A DNA stretch of 64,000 nt from Symbiodinium natans (GCA_905221605.1 CAJNDS010002013.1:456377-520376); one strand, 5' to 3'. Positions 38,190 through 48,754 are shown, numbered from the stretch's first letter. Notes: generated by a model from the sequence alone, not told the origin. Made by a program: numbers and translations.

Positions 38190-38372
38190 TAGACCCTAAA
38201 CCCTAAACCCAACACCCTAGACCCTAACCCCTAAACCCTAAACCTAAAACCCCAAACCCTATAAACCCTCAACCCTAGACCCCAAACCCTATAAACCCTA
38301 AACCCCAAACCCTATAAACCCTATAAACCCTAAACCCTAAACCCCAAACCCCAAACCCTAAACCCTACAAAC
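38190..38372 (-). repeat. Degenerate CCCTAAA array with CCCTATAAA units
   Basis: About 24 units; CCCTATAAA nonamers recur about six times, interspersed with CCCCAAA. Confidence 0.93.
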
Positions 38373-38495
38373 CCTAAACGCTCCATGGAGGCCGAGGCCT
38401 ACCCTCCTCCTTCGAGTTGCGCCACTCCCCTAACCCTCAACCCTCAACCCTAAACTCTTCTCCGGCAGTCCAGACTGGACTGGGCGTGGCTTTCA

Positions 38496-38592
38496 GGTTT
38501 AGGGTTAGGGTTTAGGGTTTAGGGTTTAGGGTTTAGGGTTTAGGGTTTAGGGTTTAGGGTTTAGGGTTGAGGGTTGAGGGTTGAGGGTTGAG
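38496..38592 (+). repeat. TTTAGGG array ending in TTGAGGG block
   Basis: About nine TTTAGGG then four TTGAGGG, running into the left end of an H3 element. Confidence 0.95.
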
Positions 38593-38785
38593 GGTCCATG
38601 TACCAAAAGTAAGGAGTACTTGGGCCTTAAAGTACATCCAATAAAGGAACTTTATGAAAATAGGCACCCCTAATATAGACCCCAAAATAGTCGAATTCCC
38701 TTTGGAATGAGGACCACGTAAAACCCCATAGAATATAGGGACTGTTGGGGCCCTAGCATTGCCTGTTTAGGTACATGGACCCTCA
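38591..38785 (+). mobile_element. H3 element with an H8-like insert
   Basis: AGGGTCCATGTACC and TAGGTACATGGACCCT ends. 'aaggagtacttgggcct' and 'actgttggggccctagcatt' are H3 arms. Between them 'caccccta..atagaccccaaaatag', 'ggaatgaggaccacgtaaaaccc' resembles H8. Confidence 0.75.
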
Positions 38786-39003
38786 GGTACTAGTTGGGTT
38801 GAGGTATCGGACGTGCAGGGCAACGCTTTGATTTAGGGTTTAGGGCTTAGGGTTGGGGGTTTGGGGTTTCGGATTTAGGGTTCAGGCTAAGGTTCTGTGA
38901 GCAGTCCTCGTCCTCGTATGGAAGTAGGTACCTGGAAACCATACTAAGTAGGGTTCTTTTGGGATCTTGGGGTTTTATGGGTACCTACTTCCATCATTGT
39001 ACT

Positions 39004-39330
39004 CTTTCCGGGGCCCAGGAATCACACAACTCCCTGTAGAAAGAGTGATTCCTACACTCCGGAAAGAATGATTCCGAGGCTCTTGGGCTCCCAGAAGGAG
39101 GATTCCAGGCCACCAGAAAGAATGATTCCAGGACCCCACAAAGCGTGATTCCAGAGACCCAGACAGAGTGACTCCAGAGTGATTCCAGAGTGATTCAGGG
39201 CCCCAGAATGTCTGGGCATGGAATCACGCTGGACTCATTCTGGAATCACTCTTGAGTCACTCTTTCTGGGCCCTGGAATCACTCATTGTGGGGTCCTGGA
39301 ATTCACTCTTTCTGGAATCAAAAGTTCTTT
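39004..39330. repeat. GATTCC-unit repeats forming a large inverted repeat
   Basis: The left half (39,025-39,195) repeats 'agaaagagtgattcc' and 'ccaga' about eight times. The right half (39,210-39,325) carries the complement ('ggaatcactctttctgg') about five times. The halves could fold into an irregular hairpin about 300 nt long. Confidence 0.88.
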
Positions 39331-40037
39331 TGATTCCAACAACCGCGATCTGGGAAACCCTCTTTATTCACAGAGTTTGCACAGATTCGGGGGAGCAGGA
39401 TTAACAACTTATTCACAGATGATCCACAGATTTAGTTATGTTACTCCACCTCAGATGTCCAGGAATCAGGATTACAACTGTAAGCATATGTAAGCTGCAA
39501 CTTCTGTATCTGAAAAAAACAATTGCGACCACCGATGCTGTCCGAGGGTCCTAATAACGAGTCAATGCCATCAAGGCGGACATCGTAAACATATCGATAT
39601 CTATGTTTAGGACTTCATATAAGACTAACAAAACTCATGATTCGTAAGGGGACTGGTGCCCACCCTATAGACGGAAAGAGCTACCACTAACGGGGGCTTG
39701 TGAAGGCTTCAGAGGCTTTAAGTGATTCTGCTGAGGTATTGCCCTGCCGCGCCGGAGAGTAGGCAGCACTATTTACAGACGCTATGCGAAGCAACTGGCT
39801 GAAATTGTCATCTACATACCCTCTTCATTCAAATAACGCGAATAACGCGTTGGCACGCACAGGGCCGGTGATCGATCCACCTGCAGAACCCGGCTCCGTG
39901 GAAGCTGCACGTCCCCTCTTGTAGTGGATGTAGATGATGTCTGGGTCTTATAAACCCTAAACCCTAAACCCTAAACCCTAAACCCTAAACGCTAAACCCT
40001 ATAAGTTTCTGGGTTTAGTATTCAAGGCTTGCGCTAC

Positions 40038-40140
40038 TCGACCCAAGAGCAACCCTAGGAGTAGAGAGGGTGCCCTTTTTGGCTTGAAGGATAAGGGAAG
40101 CTGAACACTAAAAAAAGGAAAACAAGAGCCTCCTCAAGGG
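40038..40140 (+). mobile_element. H2 hairpin element
   Basis: CGACCCAAGAGCAACCCTAGG left, 'aaggaaaacaagagcctcc' right; 'agggtgccctttttggctt' inside. Confidence 0.7.
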
Positions 40141-40933
40141 TCCTCCCTAGATGATGCTTCCGACTTTGCTCTGGGCAGCCCTGTGCGGTGGCCACCTCCA
40201 CCCAGCGTTGCGTAATGGTTCGTGGCAACACCGGGAAGGAGCACTCTAGGGCCCCCAAAAAGGCACGCAAGCAACAATTAGGATAGGGAGATCCCATATA
40301 AACCCCCTTGTAATGAAGCCCAATAAGGCAGGGGATATCCCTATTAAAAATGCTTATGCCTATATCCCTTTTGGGTCCCTCAAGCACACTCGTCTTCGAC
40401 GCTCACCGGCACTTTGCACGGTGTAGGGGGACCTGCTTCAAATCTGCGAGATGGCACCCTAAACCCTAAACCCTAAACCCTAAACCCTAAACCGTGGCTC
40501 TGAGCCCTACCCCTGAAAGGATCCAAAGAAAGGATCCCCTGAAGGGTTTCCCATGACCCAACTGTAGCAGAGGGCACTATTTGGGGGTTCTACGTCTCGG
40601 ATCCTCCCCGAAATCTGGGTGAACCCTCTAATCATCTAAGCCCTAGCCGTAAGTTCTGAGCCCTAGCACTCTTTGGAAGGGGATTCTGTTTCGGACAGAG
40701 GGGCGGGGTCATAGGAGAGTGGCTCTGAGCGTGCTGGTCCCAGCAAAGCAAGGCAACTGATGACGGAACCCTTGCATCAAAGGTAAAGAGTGTTGTTGAG
40801 GGTTCTTTGGGTTTAGGGTTTAGGGTTTAGGGTTTAGGGAAGATGCCTCAAAACCCTGAGCAGGTGAGTTTGCAGATGGGCGTTCACCGGACACGTTTCC
40901 GCTTGGCTTTATAAGCCCTATAAACACATGCAG

Positions 40934-41030
40934 GTGTCCGAAATTCGGGGACCTCTAATCTAGACCCCCAGCTAGTAGGATTCCTTACAAAGCGACCCCA
41001 GTAAGGTACCCCTAATTTCGGAAACCCCCA
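40934..41030 (+). mobile_element. H8 hairpin element, reference copy
   Basis: GGTGTCCGAAATTCGGGGACC left and GGTACCCCTAATTTCGGAAACC right; 'agtaggattccttacaaag' near the centre. Confidence 0.82.
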
Positions 41031-41387
41031 CATGCAACAAAGGTATCTGTGGCAACGAATCTGGCGAGAAGAGCGGTGGGTTCTGGGGCGTCTTGTCTGA
41101 AGGACTCGAAGTTGTTCTCAAAGCGCTCTGAACCGCAGAAGCCTAAAAACCCTGAATCCCCCGTGGCCGAAAGGGAAGGCACAAGTAATTGTTGGTCCGC
41201 CAGTCTCCGCAGGTTTCTCAGAGCATCGGGAGAAGGTTTAGGCTTTAGTAGCAGACTGTTGAACCTCAAGGCCCCCTAAGAACGCAGCTCTTGACCTCCA
41301 TTACAACTTTCCTAAACCCTAAACCCTAAACCCTAAACCCTAAAACCCTAAAACCCTAAAACCCTATTGACATAAAATCCTTTAGAT

Positions 41388-41543
41388 CATGGGTTCCCCT
41401 ACTACTCCCCTCTCTACTACCCCCCCCCCCCTAGGTTCCCCCCTTAAATAACCTTAATGAATCTTGATTATTCCTAAATAGCCTTAATTATGGGGGGAAC
41501 CTAGGGGGGGTAGTATAGAGGGGGGTAGTAGGGGAACCCATGG
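41388..41543. mobile_element. H12 hairpin element, about 155 bp
   Basis: CATGGGTTCCCCTACTAC and GTAGTAGGGGAACCCATG are perfect 18-bp ends. The inner arms 'ctaggttcccccc' and 'ggggggaacctag' also match, with 'aaccttaatgaatcttgatt' in the loop. Almost the whole element is palindromic. Confidence 0.92.
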
Positions 41544-41737
41544 TTATTGGATCCTGAGGTAGCCTACAAGTAGGTTGCTTTGGGTTCTTCAGGTCAAGCC
41601 TACAGCCTGAGATGTCATCAGCAAACAGAAGGTTTAGGGAGGGTTTAGGGGTTAGGGTTTAGGGTTTAGGGTTTAGGGTTTAGGGCAATTGGTTTAGGGT
41701 TTAGGTTTCGAACTTCTGCTTCATCCGTTTTTGAGGT

Positions 41738-41995
41738 CGTCCCCTCCCCCCTAATATTAACCCCCCACCTACACCTTAATATTCAAAACCCATCCCCAGA
41801 TCCTATCATATGGTCCGTTCTCAAAATTGCGGCCCCTTTTTTGAGTACCCTGAATATTACGGGCCGCCTTATGATAAGGACCCCAAAAGGGACCATATCG
41901 TTGAGCAGTGTCACTGTATTGGGAGTTTTTAAGTTTTTTTTTTTTTTTTTTTTTGGGGGGGGGGGGTGGGGTTCATATTAGGGGGAAGGGATTAC
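41738..41995 (+). mobile_element. H14 element carrying a nested H9 element
   Basis: 'cccctcccccctaatattaa' left and 'atattagggggaagggatta' right. The H9 copy at 41,806-41,898 ('atatggtccgttc' to 'gggaccatat') sits inside, followed by T24 then G12. Confidence 0.78.
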
Positions 41996-42119
41996 GTAGG
42001 GTGTTGCAGTTTAGGGTTCGCAGCGCGAGCGACTTTTGCAGGGTTGTGGTTCGTTCGCGGGCAACAAAACAAAGGCCTGTACCTTATACCCGAAATCCCT
42101 TTCTTAACAACATTCCGAT

Positions 42120-42460
42120 TGCGCAGGGTGTCGCACGTGTCTCTTCTCGGCTCATACGTGTCAATTCCACGAGAGGGTGCTGTTGCTTTGCAGTGTGGTT
42201 CGTCCGAGGTTTCTGGAAGGGCCCCTGATCTGCGACGACCCCCACTCCCCAATGGAGACTTCAGTAGGAACAGGACATCACCTCGCCGGCAAAGAATCGA
42301 CGCGCTCTTGCCGTGTCCACCCCAGGCTTGATGTTCAGGGCTATGCAACTTTTTTGGGGTTTCGGGTTTAGGGCTTTTACCCTAAATCCTAAACCCTAAA
42401 CCCTAAACCCTAAACCCTAAACCTGAGGCTCAGGCGGCAGGGCCCAGAGTGGAAGTGAGG
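42120..42460 (+). repeat. Copy-2 counterparts of 15,150-16,000
   Basis: 'gctgttgctttgcagtg', 'ctgcgacgacccccactcc', 'aggaacaggacatcacctcgcc' and 'gaggctcaggcggcaggg' lie close together here. The telomeric arrays that break this series in copy 1 are absent before 42,345. Confidence 0.87.
42364..42423. repeat. Head-to-head telomeric junction shared with copy 1
   Basis: GGGTTTAGGGCTTTTACCCTAAAT: G-strand to C-strand with a 5-6 bp centre, then about five CCCTAAA. It lies between the same anchors ('caggctt..tgttcagggctat' and 'gaggctcaggcggcaggg') as the 15,838 palindromes. Confidence 0.9.
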
Positions 42461-42532
42461 CCAGAAGGGGACGCAGAGTGAAGTTTGAGCTTTACTTTCG
42501 AGGCTTAGGTTTCACCACCTCGGCTCCAGTCT

Positions 42533-42860
42533 AGGGTTTAGGGTTTAGGGTTTAGGGTTTGGGGTTTGGGGTTTGGGGTTTAGGGTTTAGGGTTTAGGGT
42601 TTGGGGATTTTGGTTTAGGCTTTTGGGTTCGGTGCGCAGGTTCCTGGTCAGGGTAGCAAGCAGAGCACCACCTACACTCTCAGCCAGTGACTCAGCCAGT
42701 TTAGGGTTTAGGGTTTAGGGCTTATAAGGTTGAGGGGTTTTGGGTTTAGGGCTTACTTATAAGGTTTAGGGCTTAGGGCTTATAAGGTTTAGGGCTTAGG
42801 GTTTATAAGGTTGAGGGCTTCGGGTTTATAAGGTTTAGGGTCTAGGGTTGAGGGTTTAGG
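42533..42860 (+). repeat. TTTAGGG arrays incl. TTATAAGG-containing units
   Basis: 42,533-42,607 has nine units with a TTTGGGG triplet. 42,700-42,860 repeats 'tttagggcttataagg' about five times, a 16-17 bp higher-order unit. Confidence 0.93.
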
Positions 42861-42903
42861 GCACTAATCTCGCCCGCCCTAAGCCGAGGCGGATCTTCTG
42901 GAG

Positions 42904-43013
42904 ACCCTAAACCCTAAACCCTAAACCCTAAACCCGAAACCCTAAACCCTAAACCCTAAACCCTAAACCCTAAACCCTAAACCCTAAACCCTAAACCCTA
43001 AACCCTGGGGAGT
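42904..43013 (-). repeat. CCCTAAA array (about 15 units)
   Basis: One CCCGAAA unit. It ends at the anchor 'ggggagtccgcaagaacggcc', which follows a shorter C array in copy 1 (16,216-16,262). Confidence 0.95.
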
Positions 43014-43099
43014 CCGCAAGAACGGCCACAGCGCTCCAGAGCAGCAAAGAAATGGCGAGGCTCTCAAGGCTGGAGCCTTCGGGTCTCGGATCTGATAGG

Positions 43100-43260
43100 T
43101 TTAGGGTTTAGGGTTTAGGGTTTAGGGTTTAGGGTTTAGGGTTTGGGGTTTAGGTTTTCGGGTTTAGGGTTTGGGGTTTGGGGTTTGGGGTTAGGGTTTA
43201 GGGTTTAGGGTTAGGGGTTGAGGGTCTAGGTGTAGGGTTTAGGGTTTGGGGTTGGGGGTA
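43100..43260 (+). repeat. Degenerate TTTAGGG array
   Basis: Seven perfect units, then TTTGGGG block, then decayed units; two H1-like fragments follow at 43,257-43,340 and 43,457-43,520 ('aagggcacccttttggggttggcta'). Confidence 0.92.
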
Positions 43261-43574
43261 AGGGCACCCTTTTGGGGTTGGCTAGTGTATAAGGCCACCT
43301 TGAACCCCACGAGAAGGGAACTGGTAGCCCAGTAGCCATGGGGTGGTTTAGCGTTTAGGGTTTAGGGTTTAGGGTTTAGGGTTACCCCTGTTTTGGAAGT
43401 CCCTTGAAGGGAATTCTACTCTATTGGGGGTACAAACGGGGTACCCCTATTTTGTGAAATACCCTTGTTACGGTAAGGGCACCCTTTTCTTGGTGGTTGC
43501 TTGATAAAGGGAACCTTGAACCAACCAAAATAAATAAGCCTAAGCCCTAAACCCTAACTGTACACCCTAAACCC

Positions 43575-43625
43575 TAACCCACCCCCCCCCCCCCCCAAAA
43601 AAAAAAAAAAAAAAAAAGAAAAACA
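43575..43625. repeat. C15-A19 tract
   Basis: 'taaccca' then C15 then A19. The mirror form, T-run then G-run, occurs at 43,971-44,000, 41,937 and 6,065. Confidence 0.9.
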
Positions 43626-43864
43626 AGAAAAGTAAAAACGAAAACCAAAAACATAAACACCACAAAGACCTGGAGGCTCATACGTGGAGTCGAGGCCCGC
43701 GAGGCCCTCGACCCCCAACCTCACCGCACATCCGCTCAATCTGAGCCAGGGCGAAACCCTTGAACCCTAAACCCTATAACCCTATATAATCTTAGCAGTA
43801 ATCCCAAACCCTAAACCCTAAACCCTATAATCCCATAACCCGATAATCCTGTAATCCTAAAGCC

Positions 43865-44430
43865 CTTGTCCACTGAGCGGTGCGGTGCCCTGTCCGCTCT
43901 CGGCCCGCATCTCTTCAAGAGCTGTCTGCACCGCCTGCAAAACCCAAACACTTTTTTTTTTGTTTTTGTTCCTTGTTTTTTTTTTTTTTTGGGGGGGGGG
44001 TTAGGGTTTAGGGCTTAGGATTTAGGATTTAGGGTGTTGGGTTACCTGGGTCCCTCTGAAAAGTTTCAGGGTGTTGGGTTACCTGGATGTATTCTTATAG
44101 GACTAGTACAGTGATGGGGCTCAGACTTCTAGTGATATTGGAGCTATTAGGCTTGCTGGGGTTATTTAGTAGAGGGGTATAGGGTACTTTAATCTCACAA
44201 GGGCAGTCGGATATTGACATTGAGGGTTTTCAGCGATAACTGCTTAGGACTCGCGACAAGCGCAGAGGACTCGGCGGTCGCTTTGTTTGTTTGTTTGCTT
44301 GTTTGTCTGTTTGTTTGTTTGTGTGTTTGATATTTTTTCGGTTCCGTGGCTTTACTGTGTTTGTTGGTCCAGGCCTGGGCGGAGGGCAAGTGTTTAAGGG
44401 GCTCTTCGGGGCAACTCATTGAGATTCTCG
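43865..44430 (+). repeat. Copy-2 counterpart of 16,980-17,335
   Basis: Expanded by T16G10 (43,975-44,000), a 43-bp duplication around 'gtgttgggttacctgg' (44,034 and 44,070) and a (TTTG)n tract (44,284-44,332). Confidence 0.88.
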
Positions 44431-44431
44431 C

Positions 44432-44495
44432 CCTAAACCCTAAACCCTAAACCCTAAACCCTAAACCCTAAATCCTAAACCCTAAACCCTAAACC
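44432..44495 (-). repeat. CCCTAAA array at a shared site
   Basis: About 9 units with one CCCTAAAT CCT slip; see 17,334. Confidence 0.93.
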
Positions 44496-44804
44496 TGAAC
44501 AGGATTGCGGTCGAAGATTCGGCTTGTGGGCGAAGGCGAACAGAGTTGAAGGCTATGGTAATGCTCTGCCAGCACCATAAACCCTTGGGTTAGGAGCTCA
44601 ACCCTAAACCCTAAACCCTGAAGCACAAATCCTAAACCCCAAGCCTAGATCTGACGGGTACATTCCTGATAGCTGAGGGCTGCAAGGCCCACAGTCTTTT
44701 AGCGACCTTCAGTAGAAACCACCACAAGCACTGATGGGCCTGCACCCTGATGCCCTAAACACTAAACCCTAAACCCTAAACCCTAAACCCTAAACCCTAA
44801 ACAA

Positions 44805-44905
44805 GCCCCAACCCCTAACTTGCCTGAGCCAGGTCGGCGCTTGCCGAGCTCTTGACCACCCCCAAGAGGCCGGCAAGAGGCATGCGAGAGAGAATCCGGG
44901 CCTGG
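44805..44905 (+). repeat. Copy-2 counterpart of 17,925-18,020
   Basis: Nearly identical over about 90 bp; the flanking arrays are much shorter than in copy 1. Confidence 0.87.
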
Positions 44906-45239
44906 GTTTAGGGGTTTAGGGTTTAGGGTTTAGGTTTTAGGGTCTGGGGTCTAGGGTTTAGGTCTCTGGCTTCAGGGTTTACGGTTTGGGGCTTAAAGGT
45001 TTAAGGGCTTCAACAGAAGGGGTTGTCCCGGAGTCCGCATTTCTACATCTCATAGTCTTGACGCTTCGGGCTTGTGCTGTCGGAGCCCTCATGGTGCTCC
45101 GCAAGATTCACTAGATTTTTGTCCCTGCTTAGGGTTTATGGTTTACCTCTAAACCCTTTGACGTTTAGGTTTTGTCGGGTTCAAGGTTTAGGGTTGTGAA
45201 GCTACAATGATCACTTACAGCCTGCAAATTAAGTTGTTG

Positions 45240-45560
45240 GCAGACATGACACGTGGGGCCTGCGCGTTCACACGCCGTTTGTCTGGCACTTTGCAGCCCT
45301 CCAAGTGACACACATTAACAGGTAAATAAAAGAGAGGGCCTGTATTGCGGGCAAATGATAGCATCATGCGCACAACTCAGATGTTTGACTCCTGCTGTAC
45401 TTGTACCCAACAACAATGTCCAGATTTGCATTTTGTGCATCACCGTTCATATCGATCTAGACTTGTTGCTTTTCTTTCCTGCCGAAGCAGCCCTAATTGG
45501 CTACGTCTCTAGGATGACCCTGGAAAAAAAACCCTATGAACAATATTCCTAAATAAACCC
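45240..45560. other. Mostly unique sequence, no gene recognised
   Basis: Start matches 19,050 weakly. A 65-codon + frame (45,355-45,552) has no motif. Confidence 0.4.
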
Positions 45561-45929
45561 TTATAAACCCTAAACCCTAAACCCTCTTAAGCCCACTAAG
45601 GGAAAAGTATACAATGTTCCAAAAAGGCCTACCGAGGTCTTCATACCGTCATACCGGAGAGCACTATCTTCAAGAACAAATGCGGCAATTTTTATACTGC
45701 TGTCTCAAAAATACCATACAGCCCTAAACCCGAAACCCTAAACCCTAAAGCCAAAACCCTGAACCCTAACCCGCCCTGAGCCTTGCCAGGATGTGGCAGC
45801 TCCAGGGGCCCGCTGTTTGCGGGCTTGGGGTATAGGGGTTAAAGGCCTATTTCGGGCTTAGGGTTTAACCCAAAACCCTAAACCCTATACCCTAAATCCT
45901 ATACCCTAAACATTAGGGTGTAGTCCAAA

Positions 45930-46345
45930 TCAGAAGCTGAACCCAAGTTCAGCAAAGTCGCCGCAAAGCGCTCGTCAGTCTGCGCGAGTGGAGTCGAGTT
46001 TGCTCGGAGCTGACGAAGGAGGGGTTCCATCCTCGACTGGCGGGCTAAAGATGCCATGCTAGGGTTTAGGGTTTAGGGTTTAGGGTTTAGGGTTTAGGGT
46101 TTAGGGTTTAGGGTTTAGGGTTTAGGGTTTAGGGTTTAGGGTTTAGGGTTTAGGGTTTAGGGTTTAGGGTTTAGGGTTTGGGGTTTGGGGTTTAGGGTTT
46201 AGGGTTTAGGGCTCGCGCACCCTCAGCCCTGGTCAAGGTCCTCTGCAGCAGGCCTGCCGCCGCAGCACGTGCGGTGATGTGGGGAAGAAGCACGGAGAGC
46301 ATCCGCCCCACCCCAATTGTCTTCAGCATCTCCTCTCAGGGGTTT
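45930..46345 (+). repeat. Copy-2 counterparts of 19,795-19,925 and 20,280-20,405
   Basis: The two anchors are separated here only by the TTTAGGG array 46,060-46,212. Confidence 0.88.
46060..46212 (+). repeat. Telomeric TTTAGGG array (about 21 units)
   Basis: 18 perfect units, a TTTGGGG pair, then three more. Confidence 0.97.
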
Positions 46346-46596
46346 AGGGTTTAGGGTGTAAGGTTTAGGGTTTAGGGTTTAAGGTTTAGGGTTTGGGGTT
46401 TTCGATTGTAGCAATTAGGGCTGATGGTTTAGAGAGACGCCGTGCGGACGTGGAACTTGCCCCCCCCCCCGGTTTGGGGTTTAGGGTTTGGGGTTTGGGG
46501 CTGCACTTTAGGAGAGTAGAAGGGTTAAACTTTTAGCTGCCTTATTAAGAAACCCAATAAACCTAAGGATCTAAAGTTACAGTAAAGCAGCACAGA

Positions 46597-46680
46597 GGTA
46601 TATACTTGGGCACTAAATCGACTATAAGGGGAACCCGTCTAAGGCCCAAGCATATACTATGTAGGTCTATGGACCCTTGG
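46597..46680 (+). mobile_element. H3 hairpin element, left end eroded
   Basis: 'tatatacttgggc' and 'aggcccaagcatatactatg', then TAGGTCTATGGACCCTT. Confidence 0.65.
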
Positions 46681-46833
46681 GGTTTAGGGGGGGGGGGGGG
46701 TCAGGGCTTAACGCTCAGGGTCTTGGATTCTCAAAGGAAAGGTTGTGCTCTTAGCACTCCCTGTGCTTTGGATCCTCAAGGCACCTATTCCAGCAAAACT
46801 CTATGACCCGTAAACTTCTCAACGATCACACCC

Positions 46834-46950
46834 CTACTTGGCGGTTCATGTGGGTACTACTCAGTGGGGTGAAAAGTACCCTACACAAGGTAAAACGCTA
46901 GAAACCCCTACTTTATAAGCCTACCTGTCATCACTGAACCGCCAAGTTAG
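46834..46950 (+). mobile_element. H6 hairpin element
   Basis: CTACTTGGCGGTTCATG left and 'cactgaaccgccaagttag' right are matched; 'aaaagtaccctacacaagg' inside. Confidence 0.83.
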
Positions 46951-46977
46951 ACCCTAAACCCTACACCCCAAGGGTCT

Positions 46978-47118
46978 AAGCCCAAGAGCAAGGCAGGACT
47001 AAGAAAGGGGTGCCCATTTTTGATTCGAAGGGCCTTCTAAGGGAGCCTATAAACCTAACCCTAAACCCTAAACCCTAAACCCTAAAAAGAGCGAATCAAG
47101 ACCTGCTGCGGGTCCAGG
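46978..47118 (+). mobile_element. H2 element interrupted by CCCTAAA units
   Basis: Left half 'aagcccaagagcaaggcagg', 'aaggggtgcccatttttgatt', 'cttctaagggagcct'; right end 'caagacctgctgcgggtcc'. About 4.5 telomeric units (47,054-47,087) lie between. Confidence 0.65.
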
Positions 47119-47227
47119 GGTTTGAGGGTTTAGGTTTAGGTTCGTGCGAGGTGGGCATCAAGGCCTATAGATGGAAGGGGTTTAAGGGTTTAGGGTTTAG
47201 GGTTTAGGAAGATTCGGCCGACCCTCT

Positions 47228-47366
47228 GGGTCGATGTACCTAAGTAGGGAGTACTTGGGCCTCAAAGTCCCTACATAGGAGGTACTCTAAGGCCCAAGTA
47301 CTCCCTAAACCCTAAACCCTAAACCCCAAACCCTATAAACCCTAAAACTTAGGTACATGGACCCTT
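47228..47366 (+). mobile_element. H3 element interrupted by CCCTAAA units
   Basis: Left arm GGGTCGATGTACCTAAGTAG and right end TTAGGTACATGGACCCTTC are intact H3. After 'ggcccaagtactccct' (ends 47,306) come about 40 bp of CCCTAAA-type repeat (47,307-47,347) before 'cttaggtacatgg'. In uninterrupted copies (1,181; 8,304; 55,434) these parts are joined by only a few bases ('ctccctatttaggtacat'). Confidence 0.92.
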
Positions 47367-47454
47367 CGGCTGAGGGGTCTGGGGTTTCAAAGGCGAGAGG
47401 ACCTTCTCTTGGGTCGAGGGTGTGCAGTTTCGGCTTCGGGTCTTGGGGTGTTTA

Positions 47455-47670
47455 AGGTTTAGGGTTTAGGGTTTAAGGTTTAAGTTTAGGGTTTAGGGTT
47501 TAGGGTTTAGGGTTTAGGGTTTAGGGTTTAGGGTTTAGGGTTTAGGGTTTAGGGTTTAGTTTAGGGTCTAGGGTTTAGGGTTTAGGGTTTAGGGTTTAGG
47601 GTTTAGGGTTTAGGGTTTAGGGTTTAGGGTTTAGGGTTTAGGGTTTAGGGTTTAGGGTTTAGGGTTTAGG
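47455..47670 (+). repeat. Long TTTAGGG array (about 30 units)
   Basis: Two main perfect runs divided by 'tttagtttagggtctagg' at about 47,560. It ends just before the anchor at 47,692. Confidence 0.97.
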
Positions 47671-47691
47671 GAGTTTGGGGTGAAAGGTTGA

Positions 47692-47775
47692 GCGGAGTCC
47701 CTCTGGCGCTGGTCCAAGGATTTGAGCTTCCTGTGCTGAAAGTGGCCTCGGCCGTGGTTTTTGCGGCCAGTGCCC
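47692..47775 (+). repeat. Copy-2 counterpart of 21,190-21,270
   Basis: 'gtccctctggcgctggtcca' and 'cttcctgtgctgaaagtggc' identical. Confidence 0.9.
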
Positions 47776-47861
47776 TAGATTCCTTGGAGCACGGTCAAGG
47801 AGCACGATAAGAAACTTCATTCAACAAAGAAACTCGAGTCTGAGGCTGGATCACAGAACCC

Positions 47862-47970
47862 CAAACCCTACACCCTAAACCCTCAACCCTAAACCCTAAA
47901 CCCTCAACCCTAAACCCTAAACCCTCAACCCTAAACCCTCCACCCTAAACCCTAAACCCTCAACCCTCAA
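47862..47970 (-). repeat. CCCTAAA/CCCTCAA alternating array
   Basis: A CCCTCAA unit recurs after every second CCCTAAA, giving a 21-bp higher-order period over most of the array. Confidence 0.93.
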
Positions 47971-48409
47971 CCCTAAGCACAAAATCCCAGCACATGGGCC
48001 GGCTCGCCTCCCCCTCCCCCCCACCGGCAGCCCGGCGTCAGCCCCAAGATTCTCGCAGAGCGTTGTAGGGTTTAGGGTTTAGGGTTTAGGGTGTAGGGTT
48101 TAGGGTTTAGGGTTTCTAGGGTTTTGGGTTTTGGGCTTAGAGTTTGAGTTTTCGCCTCCCTCTGCCCCGGGCAAAACGAAACACAACAACTCTCACACAC
48201 TGTTGTAGGGCCGTTTTGCCTCCCTCCCTCTCCCCTCCCCCCAAAGCCCGACATTGTTGCATGGCCGTGCCACTCTTTTTCGTTGTAGGTTTGGGGTTTA
48301 GGCTTCCCTAAACCCTAAACCCCAAATCCTAAACACTGAGTGCAGAACTTGTAGGTGTTTATAGGATTTAGGGAGGTGGGGATTAATGAGTTGATTGTTT
48401 AGGTGTTCA

Positions 48410-48528
48410 CCCCTTAGTATGGTGCCTTAAAAGGGGACCCCTTATGTACCCCCTCTATACCCTATACAACCCAAGGGCCCATAATTACTTCAGAAGCCTA
48501 TAGAAGAGGTAAGGGACGATGTTAAGGG
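48410..48528 (+). mobile_element. H5 hairpin element, ends eroded
   Basis: 'aaaaggggaccccttatgtacc', 'tatacaacccaagggcccata', 'ttcagaagcctatagaagagg', 'aagggacgatgttaag' in H5 order. Confidence 0.72.
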
Positions 48529-48544
48529 AGATTTTGGGTTGAAG

Positions 48545-48745
48545 ATGATGAAGCGTGTTGAGGCTGTCGAGTGGCAGTAGTCGCATGTGCCGCCCAGGTG
48601 GCAACCCCGGCCCGAGCTGAGGTACACACACGGCCTGAGCCCACAACCATAGGTTTAGGGCTTCAGGACGGTTCTCTTGTTGATATTTAAGACCAGCATC
48701 GGATCGAGGGCCCCGCCGTCTTTTCGGTTGGCCGTTTGAACCCGT
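48545..48745 (+). repeat. Copy-2 counterpart of 23,165-23,505
   Basis: 'ggctgtcgagtggcagtagt', 'gtacacacacggcctgag', 'accagcatcggatcgag'. An H14 element begins 10 bp after it. Confidence 0.85.
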
Positions 48746-48754
48746 TCTGAAAGC

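Larger units (their letters stand above)
39690..41140 (+). repeat. Copy-2 counterparts of 11,235-12,890
   Basis: Same anchors without the CACACGCG tract, but with H2 (40,038) and H8 (40,934) elements and a CCCTAAA array (40,457-40,495) not found at the corresponding copy 1 points. Confidence 0.8.

Noticed and set aside
41908..42348. Overlapping frames of 106-121 codons on both strands
   Set aside because: They cross an H14 end and T/G runs and enter a duplication anchor. The corresponding copy 1 region (15,150-15,825) does not keep any of these frames.
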